Source: Hirsutella rhossiliensis (taxonomy: Eukaryota > Ascomycota > Sordariomycetes > Hypocreales > Ophiocordycipitaceae). From it: DNA of 64,000 nt. The stretch lies in the NCBI RefSeq assembly GCF_020360975.1, contig NW_025408677.1, forward strand, positions 2,480,001 through 2,544,000, read 5' to 3'. A model generated the notes under the pieces. The model was given only the letters and a program-made list of their open reading frames with translations. It had not been told where the DNA came from and made no database searches. Positions 12,035 to 23,314 of this stretch are shown here, in pieces; position 1 is the stretch's first letter, and the number at the start of each line of letters is the position of its first letter. A program made the translations under genes and the position numbers.

Positions 12035-13439
12035 AAGGCGGCGGGAAGGGGGGGGGGGGAGTGGCAGAAGCTGATGGGGTGGGAGTCAGCACCCAGGCAC
12101 CCGCTAGAGAGTCTATGGATAGACTGAGCTATCCTGCGACCGGGCAGACCTGCTTGATCTGTTGTTCGGCGCAAAGGCTTGGTGATGAGAGGGGAGAGAA
12201 CGTGCGCATGCCGGGCGTTCGGCGCCGCAACACGCGCCAGTACATGTAATAATAAGCCTGTGCCCAATAATATAAAACAATTAACTTAATTGCTCGCAGT
12301 CGCCCCGTACATGGCCGTAAAGCGGTAGACACAACGCTAAATGAGACAGACAGGGCACGGCACTACCCACTCGGTCCGTCCGCCCTTGTAGAAACTGCCT
12401 TTCCAATGTCGATTCATGCATCGGCATGCCCGCATGGAAGGGTGCGCGAGCGGCGTTGCGGGGACGTGGCCCGGGCCTCACCAACGCCACGGCAGACATT
12501 ACGCCAGCAGAGTGCTCGGATCGGGAGGATGGTGAAATCATGCCCGCGTACTTGCTGAATCAATCATCCCCGCTCCTGAGAGTCAGTGCGTAAACGACTT
12601 GCATCAACTTCATCAAGTGCCGTGACAGCCACCAGTCTGCCATACCCTGGAGCCGTCGACCTTGCGGCTTCCCCTAGGCACCTGCAAGGAAAAGAGCCGC
12701 GTCGTCGTATGTACTGTACATACATGATTGCAGCAGGCACAGGGCAGGGTTGCTGTACAGTATGGCTGCAGCCTGCATGCGTTCTGCCCAGGTACCAGAG
12801 AGGGTTGGGCCGACCAACCGCCGCTTAGAAACAGATGCTCGTGGCTTTCGCCCGACTGATTCAAGGTGTACCGGTATTGTAACGAAGAAATTACATAGGT
12901 ACCTAGGCAGGCGCACCATAGAGTCCATATACGTCTCACAATCGCCATGGCAGATAGACGAGTTGTTGAAATGACTGAAATGACTGAAATATCGCACCAG
13001 ACGCAGGTGTCCCAGGACCCCTAAGCCGCACCTGGACACATCGGTCTAATTAGTATTACGCAGTAACTTACTACGGAAGCGGCTGGCTTCGCGCGATGGT
13101 GGCGTGCCAATCGCAAGCGTGGCATTCTTTGGAACAGCGCAAGGCCTGGATGGCCCTCCGCCGACCGAGGCTCCCCGGCCGCGCAGGCACGTGCTCCCCA
13201 GCGGTATTTGACCGTGACTGGATATCTCAGCTGCCTTATCAGCTTATCGCTGAGGATCCGTACAAACAACAGGGGAAGCCAACGCGGAGGCAACAACGCC
13301 GAGCATTCATCCGCCTCCGTTTCCAATCCTCGACGACGCCGCCGAGTCGGCGCCCATCGGACACGCGACCTAGCTGCCGGCTGAAACGCAGAGGAGAAGA
13401 AGCCCCTCTCCGCCTTGGGACGTAGCCCGCCAAAGGAAA
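12035..13439. other. Intergenic region between the CRAL-TRIO gene and DAM1
   Basis: Divergent promoter region (about 1.4 kb, or 1.9 kb from the shorter CRAL-TRIO start). A GC-rich left part, a short AT-rich patch at 12250-12300, several CTGTAC/GTACAG boxes near 12715-12760 and an AGGTACCTAGGCAGG motif near 12897-12912. No gene recognised. Confidence 0.6.
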
Positions 13440-14194
13440 ATGCCCACCGAAGCCCATGAGCCCTCCAGCGGCAAGCGCTCCAACTCGCGTACGCGTCCCA
13501 CCACGCCTTTGCGACCGTCGTCCCGCTCTTCGTTCCGCGACTCTGCCCGCAGTGCCGGCGGGCCAGATGCGCCCTTTCCGCTCAACACCTTTGAGCCGGC
13601 CTTTGCTGAGCTCTCCGACGCCATGGCGGACCTGGAAGCCAACATGATGCACTTTCAGCTCATGCACGAAAGCCTGGCTAGGTTCAGCGAGTCCTTTGCT
13701 AGCTTCCTCTACGGACTCAACATGAATGCCTTTTGTGTTGATTTCCCCGAGGTACGCGTTGCCGCTTAAGCTGTCTTCTAATATACAACAAAGAACACCC
13801 TACACACCGGGTCAAGATCAGCGCTAAAGACTTCCCGGCTGGTAGGGTCCCATTCCCGAGTCTTTTCGCAGAGCCCGGCACCAGCACGAAGCTCCGGGCG
13901 GCGGCACTGCACGACCGGACAATGACGCAGAGACGACTTTCATGTAGGTCCAGCCATTTGCAACGCGAAACAGCTCCTTTCGATAAATCCTAACCAGCGG
14001 ACAGGACCACCGATACGTCCTTCGTTGAGAACCCGGCCCCGTCGGCCAAATCAAACTCTAGGATTGCGACTCCCGAGACCCGTCAATCGCGTCTACCTTA
14101 CGCGCGAGGCTCATCATCAAGAGGCAGACAAACCACCCATGGCCGAAACCGGCCCAGTGGGATGACGAGAGCTCGCGGCCGTGGCATAAGGTGA
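13440..14194 (+). CDS. DAM1: DASH/DAM1 complex subunit Dam1
   Basis: Outer-kinetochore protein of the ring-forming DASH complex that couples chromosomes to microtubule ends and is a target of Aurora B (Ipl1). Three exons, 13440..13751, 13846..13943 and 14005..14194, give 199 residues. The N-terminus is Ser/Arg-rich with RxxS/T sites (SGKRSNSRTRPTTPLRPSSRSS), followed by the conserved Dam1 core: FEPAFAELSDAMADLEANM, FASFLYGLNMNAFCVDFPE, and after splicing GPIPESFRRA. The C-terminal tail is basic and ends in an RG-type stretch (ARGRGIR). The acceptor at 13845 was chosen because the nearby alternatives all run into a stop, while this one restores the conserved motif. It ends 154 bp from the converging BUD20 gene. 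Confidence 0.92.
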
Positions 14195-14348
14195 GCTCCG
14201 GATGGTGCGCCCAGTCGGCATCGGGCCGCCATAGCCCCTAAAGTCGTTGTGTGGACTGGCTCCGACTATTTTCGAGTCCCAGACACACTGAGGTGCTGCC
14301 CTTTCTTCGCTCGATATTTGGAAAGAGGACAGCGAATTGTATGTCAAC

Positions 14349-14853
14349 TCAAGTCGCCATGTTGACGTCGACGGCTGCTACGCCACCGCCCTCTTCTTCG
14401 GCATTGTTCGTACGTGGGTTGACTGACCCCCCTGGAACTGTCCGGGGGTCAGGGTCCGGCTCTTCGCGCAGCTGCTTGACTCTTTGCGGATGTCAGAATA
14501 CTGGGCCCTCCCTCCAAGATGCGTCTGCACCTATCCCCACGGTGGACACGAACCTGCGCTTGTGAGGCTTGCCGTGGCGGTGGGCATTCAATGTCGACTC
14601 GGTGTCGAACCACTTGGCGCATTCGATGCAATAATTTCGGCCAAGGCCGGGGAGATCCTCGGCGGCTTTGGTGTCCTTGAACTGGCTGAGATGCCTCGTG
14701 GAGAGTAGGTCGGCTTTGATTTGGTCGACATCCCTGGGGGTTCCAGTCAGCAGGACTCTACGATGAGTATTTGATCAAAGCTCAAGGATCAGCCTGCTCC
14801 CACCTCGTCTTCCGCCTCGTTTTGGTGATTGTGCGCTTGTTTCCGACGCCCAT
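14349..14853 (-). CDS. BUD20: Bud20-like C2H2 zinc-finger shuttling factor for 60S export
   Basis: Small nuclear-cytoplasmic shuttling factor that binds pre-60S ribosomal particles and helps their export (human ZNF593 family). Three exons, 14804..14853, 14554..14733 and 14349..14481, give 120 residues. The basic start MGVGNKRTITKTRRKTR is diagnostic, followed by DQIKADLL, LPGLGRNYCIECAKWFDTES and a single C2H2 finger (Cys-x2-Cys, then His in NAHRHGKPHKRR). The C-terminus (KQLREEPDPDPRT onward) is more variable and acidic. The first donor is GTGGGA, less common than GTRAGT, but it is the only one that keeps KTRDVDQ in frame. The gene is too small and too split to stand out by frame length alone. 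Confidence 0.9.
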
Positions 14854-15111
14854 TTTGTTAGCGGCGTTGGCTGGCGAAAATTCTTGACGTGATGGTATAA
14901 TCCACCGCGCCCGTTGCAAGAGAAGTGACGACGATGAGAGATAGAAAATGTTTGTGGAGACGGACAATGGCGGACAATGCACATGACTAAGCTGATATTC
15001 GACCGATAATAATCGCCATGATTACTTCAGCGAGATTCTGCTTTGCCCGTGGCGCACCATAAAGTTGAGGTAGATTGGAGAATCCCACAGTTCGTAATAG
15101 ACACAAGCCTT
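14854..15111. other. BUD20 upstream region, start of repeat-rich DNA
   Basis: Short upstream segment of BUD20 leading into the transposon nest. No further feature recognised. Confidence 0.6.
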
Positions 15112-15281
15112 TTATCGAGGAGTCTTACTATTTGCACAGACAAAATTCTCTATTTACACAGAGTTATATAGAGCACCTAAACTTAAAGTACCTTAAAGTC
15201 ACTTTAAGGTACTGCCTTTCCCCTAGCTGCCTTACCTAGGTACCTACTAAGAAGGCCGCGATTACGAACAAGCGCACCCGA

Positions 15282-15370
15282 GCACCCGAGCCAGTAGGGA
15301 GGGGTCCCCCTTAGGGAAGGGCCCTACTGTGGGGGTTTATCCCCCGCGCGAGGTGAGTGCGACGTGCAAG
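15282..15370 (+). repeat. GC-rich core repeat, copy in element A
   Basis: About 89 bp, from CCGAGCCAGTAGGGA to GCGACGTGCAAG, present in the same orientation at 17485..17576. Within it, pyrimidine- and purine-rich blocks (AGTAGGG...CCCTACT and GGGGG TTTAT CCCCC) could fold into hairpins. It stands out against the AT-rich surroundings and is the best-conserved part of both MITE-like elements. Confidence 0.8.
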
Positions 15371-15491
15371 ATCGCGACTTTTGAGGGGCTTAAAAAATAT
15401 ACGAGGTGGAGTACTAATTACTAAGCGGATAAAGCCACCAATTAAAAGAGAGGATTTTAAAGAAATTCTATGTAAATAGAGAAGAGTATTA

Positions 15492-15533
15492 AGTCAGCAC
15501 CCCTAGCTTCCGGCACCCCCCACTTCCGGCACC
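15492..15533 (+). repeat. Left terminal inverted repeat of the Fot1-like element
   Basis: 42 bp, starting AGTCAGCACCCCTAGCTTCC; pairs with 17290..17331 with a single mismatch and lies next to a TA dinucleotide duplication. Confidence 0.92.
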
Positions 15534-15810
15534 CTTCGCAGCACCAAGGCAGGCACATTCTAAACGCAATTGAAGCCGCATTTTAACATCACGATAATTA
15601 AATTTGGTGTTTCTGGCTACTCTAGCTGCCAGCTATTGCAAAGAGCTTTAAATCCTGCGTTCTAATTGGCTATGGCGGCGGCAGCCGGCTCAAGCGTGCG
15701 CTCGAGCTATTTCTTCGTCTTTATAACTTATTCAATCTATACGAACCGCCTATTAGGGTCCTAAGGGACCTTTTTCTGTTTTTAAGGCCGTAGACGATGT
15801 AATTGATGCT

Positions 15811-17200
15811 CTAGCTGCTGTATTCGAAGTTGGGAGGCTGCAAGCTGCCAATTTTGCTCATCAAGCGCCAACCTTGCCAGAGTAGTCGGATCGTACGGTC
15901 AACTTGACCACGGTTTTCTAGCCCCACAATAAGGCGACGGACTTCTTGTGATCGTTTAGGCGTTTTAAGGGCATTGTAAATAGCTAGGGTACCAGAATTC
16001 TTTCTTTTTAACGGCGTTAACGGCGTTAACGGCTGCGGTAAGACGAACCGGCTTAGCAAGGGCTTTGCCATATTAACTGGCCATAGTCCTGACCCACGCT
16101 ACCCGCCCTTGATATTCTTTTCGGTTAGACCGGCCTGCCGGGCCTGATAATATGCTTGGAGGAAGGTAGCCTTGCTAATTGGCGCTATATCGTCGAAAGA
16201 TACGATTTTTTCGAGTTAACGTCGGTAGGTAGCCTTGATCGGCGAGAAAACCGAGATATTAAGAGGTTAGAGGACGTAGGAGGAGTGTGCTAGTAGAAAA
16301 AGAAGATAAATGCGATTCTTAAAGCATTTATATATAAAATCGTCGGTCTAATAGCTCCCGTGGCCATTAACGATAAGGAGAACGTTCCCCTATAGGTGGC
16401 GCCTTGTTTAGGGGATAAACACCTGCTTAAGCCATTAAATGGCGATAGAATCGCTTGTCTAGCCCTTTAGGGAAGTGACGAAGTCCCAATCCTTTAGAAA
16501 ATCGAGTTCGTTAGGGAACCATTGCTATTAGAGGTCCTAGCCCTTAAAGATCACAAGGGGGGTCAAGGCCTAGCCCGTTGTAGAGACGCATTCGACGATT
16601 ATAGTCTAATAACGCGATCTAAGCCGCTTCTTAATAGCCTCCTTCTTCTCTAAGCTCCCTAGCACTAGCCCGTTACAGCTAAGGCCCTCGAGGATGCCTG
16701 TTTCGTCTATATTAAAGCGTGATTCCGGTGGGATTGCCTATATAGCCGGCAGCTTAAGCAATTGGAACTATTCCTTGATCCCGCTAATAGAGGCGCCGTT
16801 AATACGGGTAGAATTAAGAGATTTACCTTTAATCGTGCTAATCTCTAGGTTTCGCAAAAGCTCGAAACCTAGTGTTTTCTAAGCGGGCGGGGTCTCCACT
16901 GCCACGATGATGCGGCCGGCGAATTCCCTGAGTTGATAATGCGTTGGAGGCAGCCCAAGGGCCGCTTAGGCAAGAACCCATTCATAGAGGTGTTTTTCCT
17001 GCTCTCGACTAAGCCTTTAAGATGCCTCTTTTACCTCCTTTATAGGTAGGGCTCCTTTAAGACGCGTCTAAAGGGTTGTTCTTAGAATACCCTACTTACG
17101 ACTAGCTTAGAGCTAAGGTATGCTATTATTAATAGCTTCGAGCGCTTCTTAGAGCTGGTTTTCGGTATATTTAGAAAGACGAGGCATCACTGATTCGAAT
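15811..17200 (-). pseudogene. Remnant of a Fot1/pogo-type DDE transposase
   Basis: Reading the minus strand, recognisable pieces appear in family order: NIDETGILEGL with NGLVLGS (first catalytic Asp, near 16700), NGHGS near 16360 (where family members have DGHGS, so the second Asp is lost), LLFLLAHSSYVL near 16300 followed by PLNISVFSPIK (third Asp changed to Asn), and a C-terminal piece LKTPKRSQEVRRLIVGL (near 15970) running to about 15811. Many in-frame TAG/TAA stops lie where Gln or Trp codons are expected. That pattern fits C-to-T change at CpA, i.e. repeat-induced point mutation. Two of three catalytic acids are gone, so it is inactive. Confidence 0.85.
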
Positions 17201-17289
17201 GATATTTATTTTATAATTATTGAATAAGAGATGCACGAGAAAACGCGGTCACGATGTAGTGGGTAGTCAACGCGATGGTGATGTGGGGA

Positions 17290-17331
17290 GGTGCCGGAAG
17301 TAGGGGGTGCCGGAAGCTAGGGGTGCTGACT
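17290..17331 (-). repeat. Right terminal inverted repeat of the Fot1-like element
   Basis: Inverted partner of 15492..15533, ending GGAAGCTAGGGGTGCTGACT at the TA target duplication. Confidence 0.92.
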
Positions 17332-17484
17332 TACTATTTGCCCCGGAGCAAATCTCTATTCGGCCTAACCCGCTAAAGTGAAAGTACCTAGATGTTACTA
17401 GCTAGTATTTTATATTGGCTATCTCTTAATAGAAAATCCTTAGAAATTTCTAGAGAGCTCTAACTTCGGAAAAGCGTACTCGAA

Positions 17485-17576
17485 CGCCCGAGCCAGTAGG
17501 GGAGGAGGGGTCTCCCTTGGGGAAGGGCCCTACTGTGGGGGTTTATCCCCCGCGCGAGGTGAGCGCGACGTACAAG
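17485..17576 (+). repeat. GC-rich core repeat, copy in element B
   Basis: Second copy of the core found at 15282..15370, with a few substitutions and a short insertion (GGAGGAGGGG). The hairpin blocks AGTAGGG/CCCTACT and GGGGGTTTATCCCCC are kept in both copies. Confidence 0.8.
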
Positions 17577-17705
17577 ACGAGACTTGAAAATACTTAAGAT
17601 ATCGCAATGATGACTAAGATATATATTATCCAATTAAAAAAGAGGATTTCTAGAGAATCCGGGCCGAATAGAGATTTGCTCCGGGGCAAATAGTAATACT
17701 CCTAG

Positions 17706-17892
17706 TGTGGATAGGTTAACTGAGGCTCAGTTGGGTCTTTGATCGATGATCGTGTTGTTCTTGTTATTCTTCGCTATCTAGACCATGCTGTGAGGTTTGA
17801 TAGGTTGTGCGCGTGTCGGGTAAACGTTGTTCCCTGCTGACGCACGTGATACCCTCCTGCGATGTGCGCTCTATCGTACAAATGATCAGACA
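17706..17892 (-). repeat. 3' LTR of the Copia element
   Basis: 187 bp on the left side, beginning TGTGGATAGG and ending ATGATCAGACA (TG...CA ends). No difference from the other LTR was found on a base-by-base reading. Confidence 0.95.
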
Positions 17893-18010
17893 CTGGCATC
17901 TCTTTAAGAATCGAACAAAACGCACTAAACGTAACACCCAAACAACATGTAAAAACGGGTATCTCAACACAAAGGAACAATCGATAGCAAGCTTAAATCA
18001 AAATCGTCAA

Positions 18011-21000
18011 TCATGCGGTCATATCTTCCTTCCTTTGAACCCAGCCTTCGAGCCGGATCGTGATCTCGTTGTCGTTAACGAATCGGGTTAAGGCCCCGTT
18101 TGGAGATAGCTTCGTCATTGCATCGGCCGGGTTATCCGCTCCGTTGATCCAGCGGATGTTGGTGATTTCGCGTTGTTCGTAGGCCTGTCTCAACGCCATG
18201 ATATCGATCATCAGACGTTTCTCCGTGGTGGTGCCAAGCTTCACTAGGCACTCGTACAGGCTGTACGAATCTGTACACACAACGAGCGGGATTTGCGGTA
18301 ATCCAAGGCGGCTTGTAATCTGGTTGATCGTCCCTGCAACCACATATGCCAAATCGAAGCCTGAAGCTAATCCATATATCTCAGAAGCCAAGACGCTGCG
18401 GGTGACTCTCTTGCACTTCGTCGAGCTCCAATGGATCAGGTTTCCGTGGATCGTGAATGACTCATCTGACTTAGTCTCGGTTGCAATGATTATAACGAAT
18501 CCGATCTGAGAGCTTAAGTCCTTGTTGTTGGCGAATGATCCGTCTGTGAAGACGAAGACCTTTGCTGCTTCTAGACCTATTGGGACGAATCGAAGGCCTC
18601 TTTGTGGATTGTCGATCTGCCATTGGATCCGTTTATTCAACGCCTGAAAATCCTCCGCGGTTGGATCTTGTGATTGTGCCGCGATTGAATAATCGAAGCT
18701 AGCCTCTGGTTGACAAATTGAGGCTATATAGGCGCCACGGGCACGTTGTTCCACGTATCGTTGGGCCCGATCTTCCGTGGATAGATCGATAATTTTGAGG
18801 TTGTTGACCTGACCTTTCTGCATGACTAGAAGATAGCCCTTCTCTAGAGCAATGAGGCTGCCGTTGAAATCACAGGTATCGCCTTCTCGTAGGGTCTTCT
18901 TTGGCTTGGCTTGGAAGCATAGCTCGCGGTCTTCACGTTGCAGGAATGTTGTTGTGCCTACCAATAACGTATCATCAGTCTGAAGCGCGGCAACGCCGAA
19001 GGCATTAACCTGAAGTGCGGTATCCGCGTTGGTCTCTGCGGTCGTGACGTTGATCTCTGCGGTCGTTATCATTAAACATGGATCAAACGTTGACGGCTCC
19101 ATCTGTAGCTTGATGCGGTGATGCTCATGATACGTATTGAACCAATGAGCGCCTGCTTCAGCGATTCCGTACAATGGCTTGACCACACGAAGGATGGTTC
19201 CCCTGGGTATCTCTCTTTAATTCGTGTGGCAAAGAGATGAGGATAGTGCGATTCAAAGTGGTCGATGCCTGCGTATAGGCCATCGTAATGTCTCGGATAG
19301 CAAGAGACATCTTCAAAGAGCAAAGGAAAGGGAAAGAGCGAGTACTACCCGCTGGGCAGGACGGGAGATTGTTGGAGCCTGCGTGAGGATCTCACGCTTC
19401 TCGTCGTCACCATATCCTTGTACCACAAGACGAGACTTCTCGTACGGTGTAGCAGTGTTCTTGCCTTTGACCTCCCGGACCATTCGTGACTTGAATAGCC
19501 TGTGTTTTCCATGCTTATTCATATCGTATCGTTCGGGCACGATGACGCCTGCGCCTAGCAGGTTCGTGATTTCGAGGTCATCAGAGGCTTCAAACGGTCG
19601 TCCGGCGGTAGTGATTTTCTTCTCTGCACGTAACTTTACGGCAAGGTCGAGGGCGGCGCACTCCTTATGCGATAGAAACATATTAGCGGGTGAAAATTGA
19701 GATCGAGGTAACGAAAGGGCTAAGACTAAGGAAATAACTAGAAGGAACGAAGGTATCGTATTGCTGCTGATCTCGAGGACTTTTCTTGGTCTGCCGCGTC
19801 TGCGTGGTCTCTCCGGCTCGGATATTCGAATGGCTTAGGCACTTCGGTCTCAACGTTGATGCTATCAGCCTGATTGTCAGCAGTCTGATTGTCAGCGTGT
19901 GGCTGCTGTAGAACATCGTGACTTCGTTGCTGCTGCGAATCCGGGTGGCGAAAGTAGGGCTGGACAGCCGTGCTGCGAAATTTAGCTGGCCCGTTGTCTA
20001 GCTCAACTGTGACCTCTGTGTCTGTCACAGCTAGGACCTTGTATGGGCCTTTCCATCCTCCTTTCTCACGAAATACTCGAACTTCACTACCAAGCGGCAA
20101 TGATAGTGGCATCTTCTCAATCGTGTTGGGCCCATTACGGGCATTGAGGGCGTCATTGACCTTCCTTTTAGCTACAAGCTTGCGTAGCTCTGCCATAGCT
20201 TTCGTCACGGCTTTCGCACGTGATCGCGGAAGCAGAAGGCGGCGAATCCATCGTTATCCGAGGGTAGGCACCAAAGACTAGTAGTGTGGGCACTAGACCG
20301 TCAGGTCCGGCGGTATCATTGACGGATTTGAAGGCCATTTGAAGCAACGACTCAGCTGATGCTGTTTTTAGCTCGGCTTTCAAGATCTCGTATGCCCTTC
20401 GAATCGGGGCGTGATATCTCCACCTTGCCAATTGACCAGTGGGCTTCGACGGGCACTTGGTGACAGGTTATTCCTAGCAGCTTCGCTTCTGCTTGGAACT
20501 CAGAGGAGGCAAAATTCGTACCAGCGTCGTGCGTGATAACATCTGGAGGGCCTAGGTATGTGTCAATCCAACACAATTTGAGTGCTTCCACGTCTCTTTA
20601 GCCGATATATTCTGAAGAAATCGTCCGGCTTGGAAAGAGGTTGCTAGGTCAACGGCATGAAGGACTGGCCGGCTGTCAAGATGCATTACATCGACGATCA
20701 ATTCGTAGTTGAAATCGCAGTTATCCTTTAACGTGAATTTGAACCTGCGCGGTGCGTCTGCCTTGATCTGGCGAAAATGACAGAATTTTCGAATCATCGC
20801 GATTGCTTCGAATTCAACATCATGCCCAGCGCTTGTCAGTAGCTTATGTAGCTTGTGTACTGACGGGTGGCCAAAGCGAGTGTAGGCGCCGAAGCTCGGC
20901 TTCGGATAGGAAGGCAATAGCGGCTTCATCCTTCCGTAGGAAGAACCACGGATGACCCCATTTGCGTACGATCGGAATCCTCTTATCGCCGCAGATCAAT

Positions 21001-22023
21001 TCGTTCGTGACGTTGTTGAGATAGGCACCGAGACGGTCCATATCCTTGAGGCATAGCAAGAAGGGCGTTGACATATTGATAACGTGGAAAACGACTTCTC
21101 CAATCGGGGTAATGACTGTTGTGATCCCGATCGTGTTCGTCGGCTCGTTTCCACCGAATCTGACCGTTGCGATCGTCGCATTCTTCCGTAGCTGGACCGT
21201 CGGCATCTCTCGTTGGAGCGCGCGGAATTGGTCGATCCCAGCTGTAGATATCTTCGCTGCACCCGTGTCAGGCAGGATCCCTTGGAAAGAGGTCCGGTTG
21301 TAGCGATCGAGCAAGAAATGCTGTGATTCCTCGCATATCGATTCTCCTCGACGGTGTGAATGCGGTGGCGAAAAGCTCTATTAGATAGGAAGGCAGCTGC
21401 AAAGAAGCTATCGCTTTGATCGTCAGAGTCATCGTCAGCAGAATCAGAGGTCTGATCTTCATCTGGGTCCCCTTCGTAATCGGCAAGGAACGTAGTAAAT
21501 GGACGGGAAGATGACTTCTGGCCGTGAAATCCTCGTTCTCGAAGATATCTTTCCTTGGCCCTCTTTCTCTCGTCATCCGGATGCTTCGTTGAAAAACAGC
21601 CTTCTTTGCCGCAGACGTAGCAGCGCTTCGTCCACTTCTTCCTTTGTCAGCGGGGTGCTGATAGCGGCGGTCAGTAAAGAATTGGTCTTGATCTTGAAGA
21701 TATTGACTGGGCTGTCCGGGCTGTCTTTGGCTGACGGTTGTGAGTGACGATCTTAGCTGTGAAGATAGTCCCTCGAAGGTCTTAGCCGGCACGAAGAGGG
21801 CGAATTCTAATTCAGGCACGCCACGGCATGCTCGAATTGTCGTTGAAATTAGCTGGTCTTCGCCGCCATAGCTATTCCCAAGAGCTCTCTGGCATAGCTG
21901 CAATTTGTCAAGAAGAGCCTGGAGGATTTCACAGAGAGGCTTCTCGAGATTCCTTCCGAAGCTGTGTGAAATTGATCGAGGTCCAGTCAGTGTGATACTG
22001 TTGCCTATTGACTTCCGTATCAA
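18011..22023 (-). pseudogene. Copia Pol remnants: protease, integrase, reverse transcriptase, RNase H
   Basis: Several frames must be read in turn. Protease: LPDTGAAKIST (about 21270), with the DTG active site. Integrase: GAG_pre-integrase motif RFGHPSVHKLHKLL (20850), then the core with VDVMHLDSRPVLHAVD and DVITHDAGTNFASSEF; the frame breaks just after the conserved WSIGKVE (about 20420), apparently by loss of two bases in a GA-rich spot. Reverse transcriptase: LVVQGYGDDEKREILTQAPT (19380), then a one-base shift in a G run near 19205, then VKPLYGIAEAGAHWF and QTDDTLLVG. RNase H: VFVFTDGSFANNK and GADNPADAMTKL to a stop at 18011. The last frame (18011..19186, 391 residues) is intact. As it stands the element cannot make a full polyprotein. 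Confidence 0.85.
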
Positions 22024-22342
22024 AGTGCTGCTTCATCTTCTGATACATCTCCGCGAACGTTGAATCGCGGCTGACTTGATGCACGAAGAAGTTCTTTGCT
22101 CTCTTCGTGAGGATATTTGAGAACAAAGCGTGGAATTGTGACGGTTTGATGCTAGCTGTGAGGCAGGCATCGAGAAAGTAACGGATCTTATCATCTAGGA
22201 TATCGTAGGCGTCACCTGAATAGTTGAGCTTTCGATCCCATAGCTTAGAAAACTGGTTGGCGATGGCAGGATCGAGGTCTTCATTGGGGACCTGGACTGG
22301 GGGGCACGGTCCGGTAAGCTTCGCGGTCGATAGCTGGTCTGA

Positions 22343-22978
22343 TCATAAGTTCCTGCTGCTGTTGATTCGATCGTGACAGGGGTAGGGATTGGTCATTGGG
22401 GGGGGGTCTTGCGGGAGGTTTAGATCGGGAGTGACTGGTGCTGGGGTTGGTGCTGGGGTTGGTGCTGGGGTTGTTGCTAGCGATGGCGATCGTCTGAGGA
22501 GTTCTTGTTGGCGTCGGTAGGCGGCCGTTTTCTCGTATAAGATGGCATCACGAAGATCGTCTTCATCCCACTCAGGAAGTCGGTCACGGTTCTTCAGATT
22601 TACTAGGAATGCCGTGATCTTTGCGTTCAGCTTTCCTGTATAGATTCCTCTGAACCTTAGGGTATTCCGTAGGACCTTACGGACCCTTGGATCGACCTTC
22701 TTGAAGTCGTCTTCCTCCCAATCCTCAAAGTCTTCTTGGAATGATCCAAGCAGCTCGAGACCTTGACATGTTGAGGAGACTTTATAATCAACGATGCGGG
22801 CGAGAACGAAGGTATTATAGTGGATCTCATCGGAAGTCTCGTTGACTGGGGTGTTGAAGAGGTCCATGTTGAAGATTGTGGCGAGGCCACGGTTGAATTC
22901 AGCAATATCGAGGAATTCGTTGATGTCGAGCGCCGGTGCGTTCGCGTTCGCGCTGGTGCCGCTTGCGCTGCTGCTCAT
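22343..22978 (-). pseudogene. Copia Gag N-terminal part
   Basis: Open frame of 211 residues starting MSSSASGTSANANAPALDIN, the first long frame after the 5' LTR and the expected place for Gag. It has an acidic helical body (FQEDFEDWEEDDFKKVDPRV) and a proline-rich tail with a repeated ALA-PRO-THR-PRO unit, then stops. The Gag continuation and its CCHC knuckle (CYVCGKEGC, near 21620) lie downstream in other frames, so Gag is broken here. No RNA-binding activity can be inferred beyond the family. Confidence 0.7.
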
Positions 22979-23314
22979 GATGTCGGATGGGGCTTGACAG
23001 GAAAATCTGCGAGGGAATAGGGCAAGAAGGTGTCAAGAGAGGTCAAATTGATCGAGAGTGATCAATGAAGCTGATAATCAAGCGGGATACCAGAGATTTG
23101 TATGTGCGATAGGGCACGCCTAAGAGGTCAGCGGCTGAGGCAAACAACTAGGCACGGTTGACTGAATAGAGTGGGCGCCGGTCGGGTCTTCGTAGTCAGT
23201 CTCGCGTTGTAGCACTTCTTTCTTCGCAGAGCGCCACAGATCGTGAGGATGCGTTGAGGAAGTCTCTTCTATCTTGCTGCTCTGAGGTTACCAGCCAAGG
23301 TAACAACTGATCAG

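Larger units (their letters stand above)
15492..17331 (-). mobile_element. Fot1-like (Tc1/mariner, pogo clade) DNA transposon, decayed by RIP-like mutation
   Basis: An 1840-bp element bounded by 42-bp inverted repeats (15492..15533 and 17290..17331, one mismatch) that start AGTCAGCACCCC, like the termini of Fot1 elements, and by a TA target duplication (15490-15491, 17332-17333). Each terminal repeat contains two copies of CTTCCGGCACC. It landed in the left terminal repeat of element B. The transposase remnant reads on the minus strand from about 17200 to 15800. No open frame is intact, and the interior is clearly more AT-rich than its termini. Confidence 0.9.
15484..17701. mobile_element. 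MITE-like element B, inserted in the terminal repeat of element A
   Basis: Begins GAGTATTA at 15484 and ends TAATACTC at 17701; the left terminal repeat is cut by the Fot1-like element and resumes at 17332 with CTATTTGCCCCGGAGCAAAT, mirrored by ATTTGCTCCGGGGCAAATAG (17673-17692). The 8-bp target duplications are ATAGAGAA (15476-15483) and CTAGAGAA (23503-23510, now on the far side of the Copia element). Without the Fot1-like insert it is about 376 bp. It carries a GC-rich core (17485..17576) nearly the same as that of A, so A and B belong to one family with diverged termini. Confidence 0.72.

Noticed and set aside
14251..14708. Plus-strand open frames over BUD20
   Set aside because: The minus strand gives an ungapped Bud20 model with a zinc finger; the plus frames have no protein features.
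15180..15260. AAGTACCTTAAAGTCACTTTAAGGTACT palindrome-rich patch as a replication or centromere element
   Set aside because: It lies inside MITE-like element A and is best explained as part of that element.
16694..16882. Small plus-strand open frame inside the Fot1-like element
   Set aside because: The transposase remnant reads on the opposite strand; this frame is its shadow.
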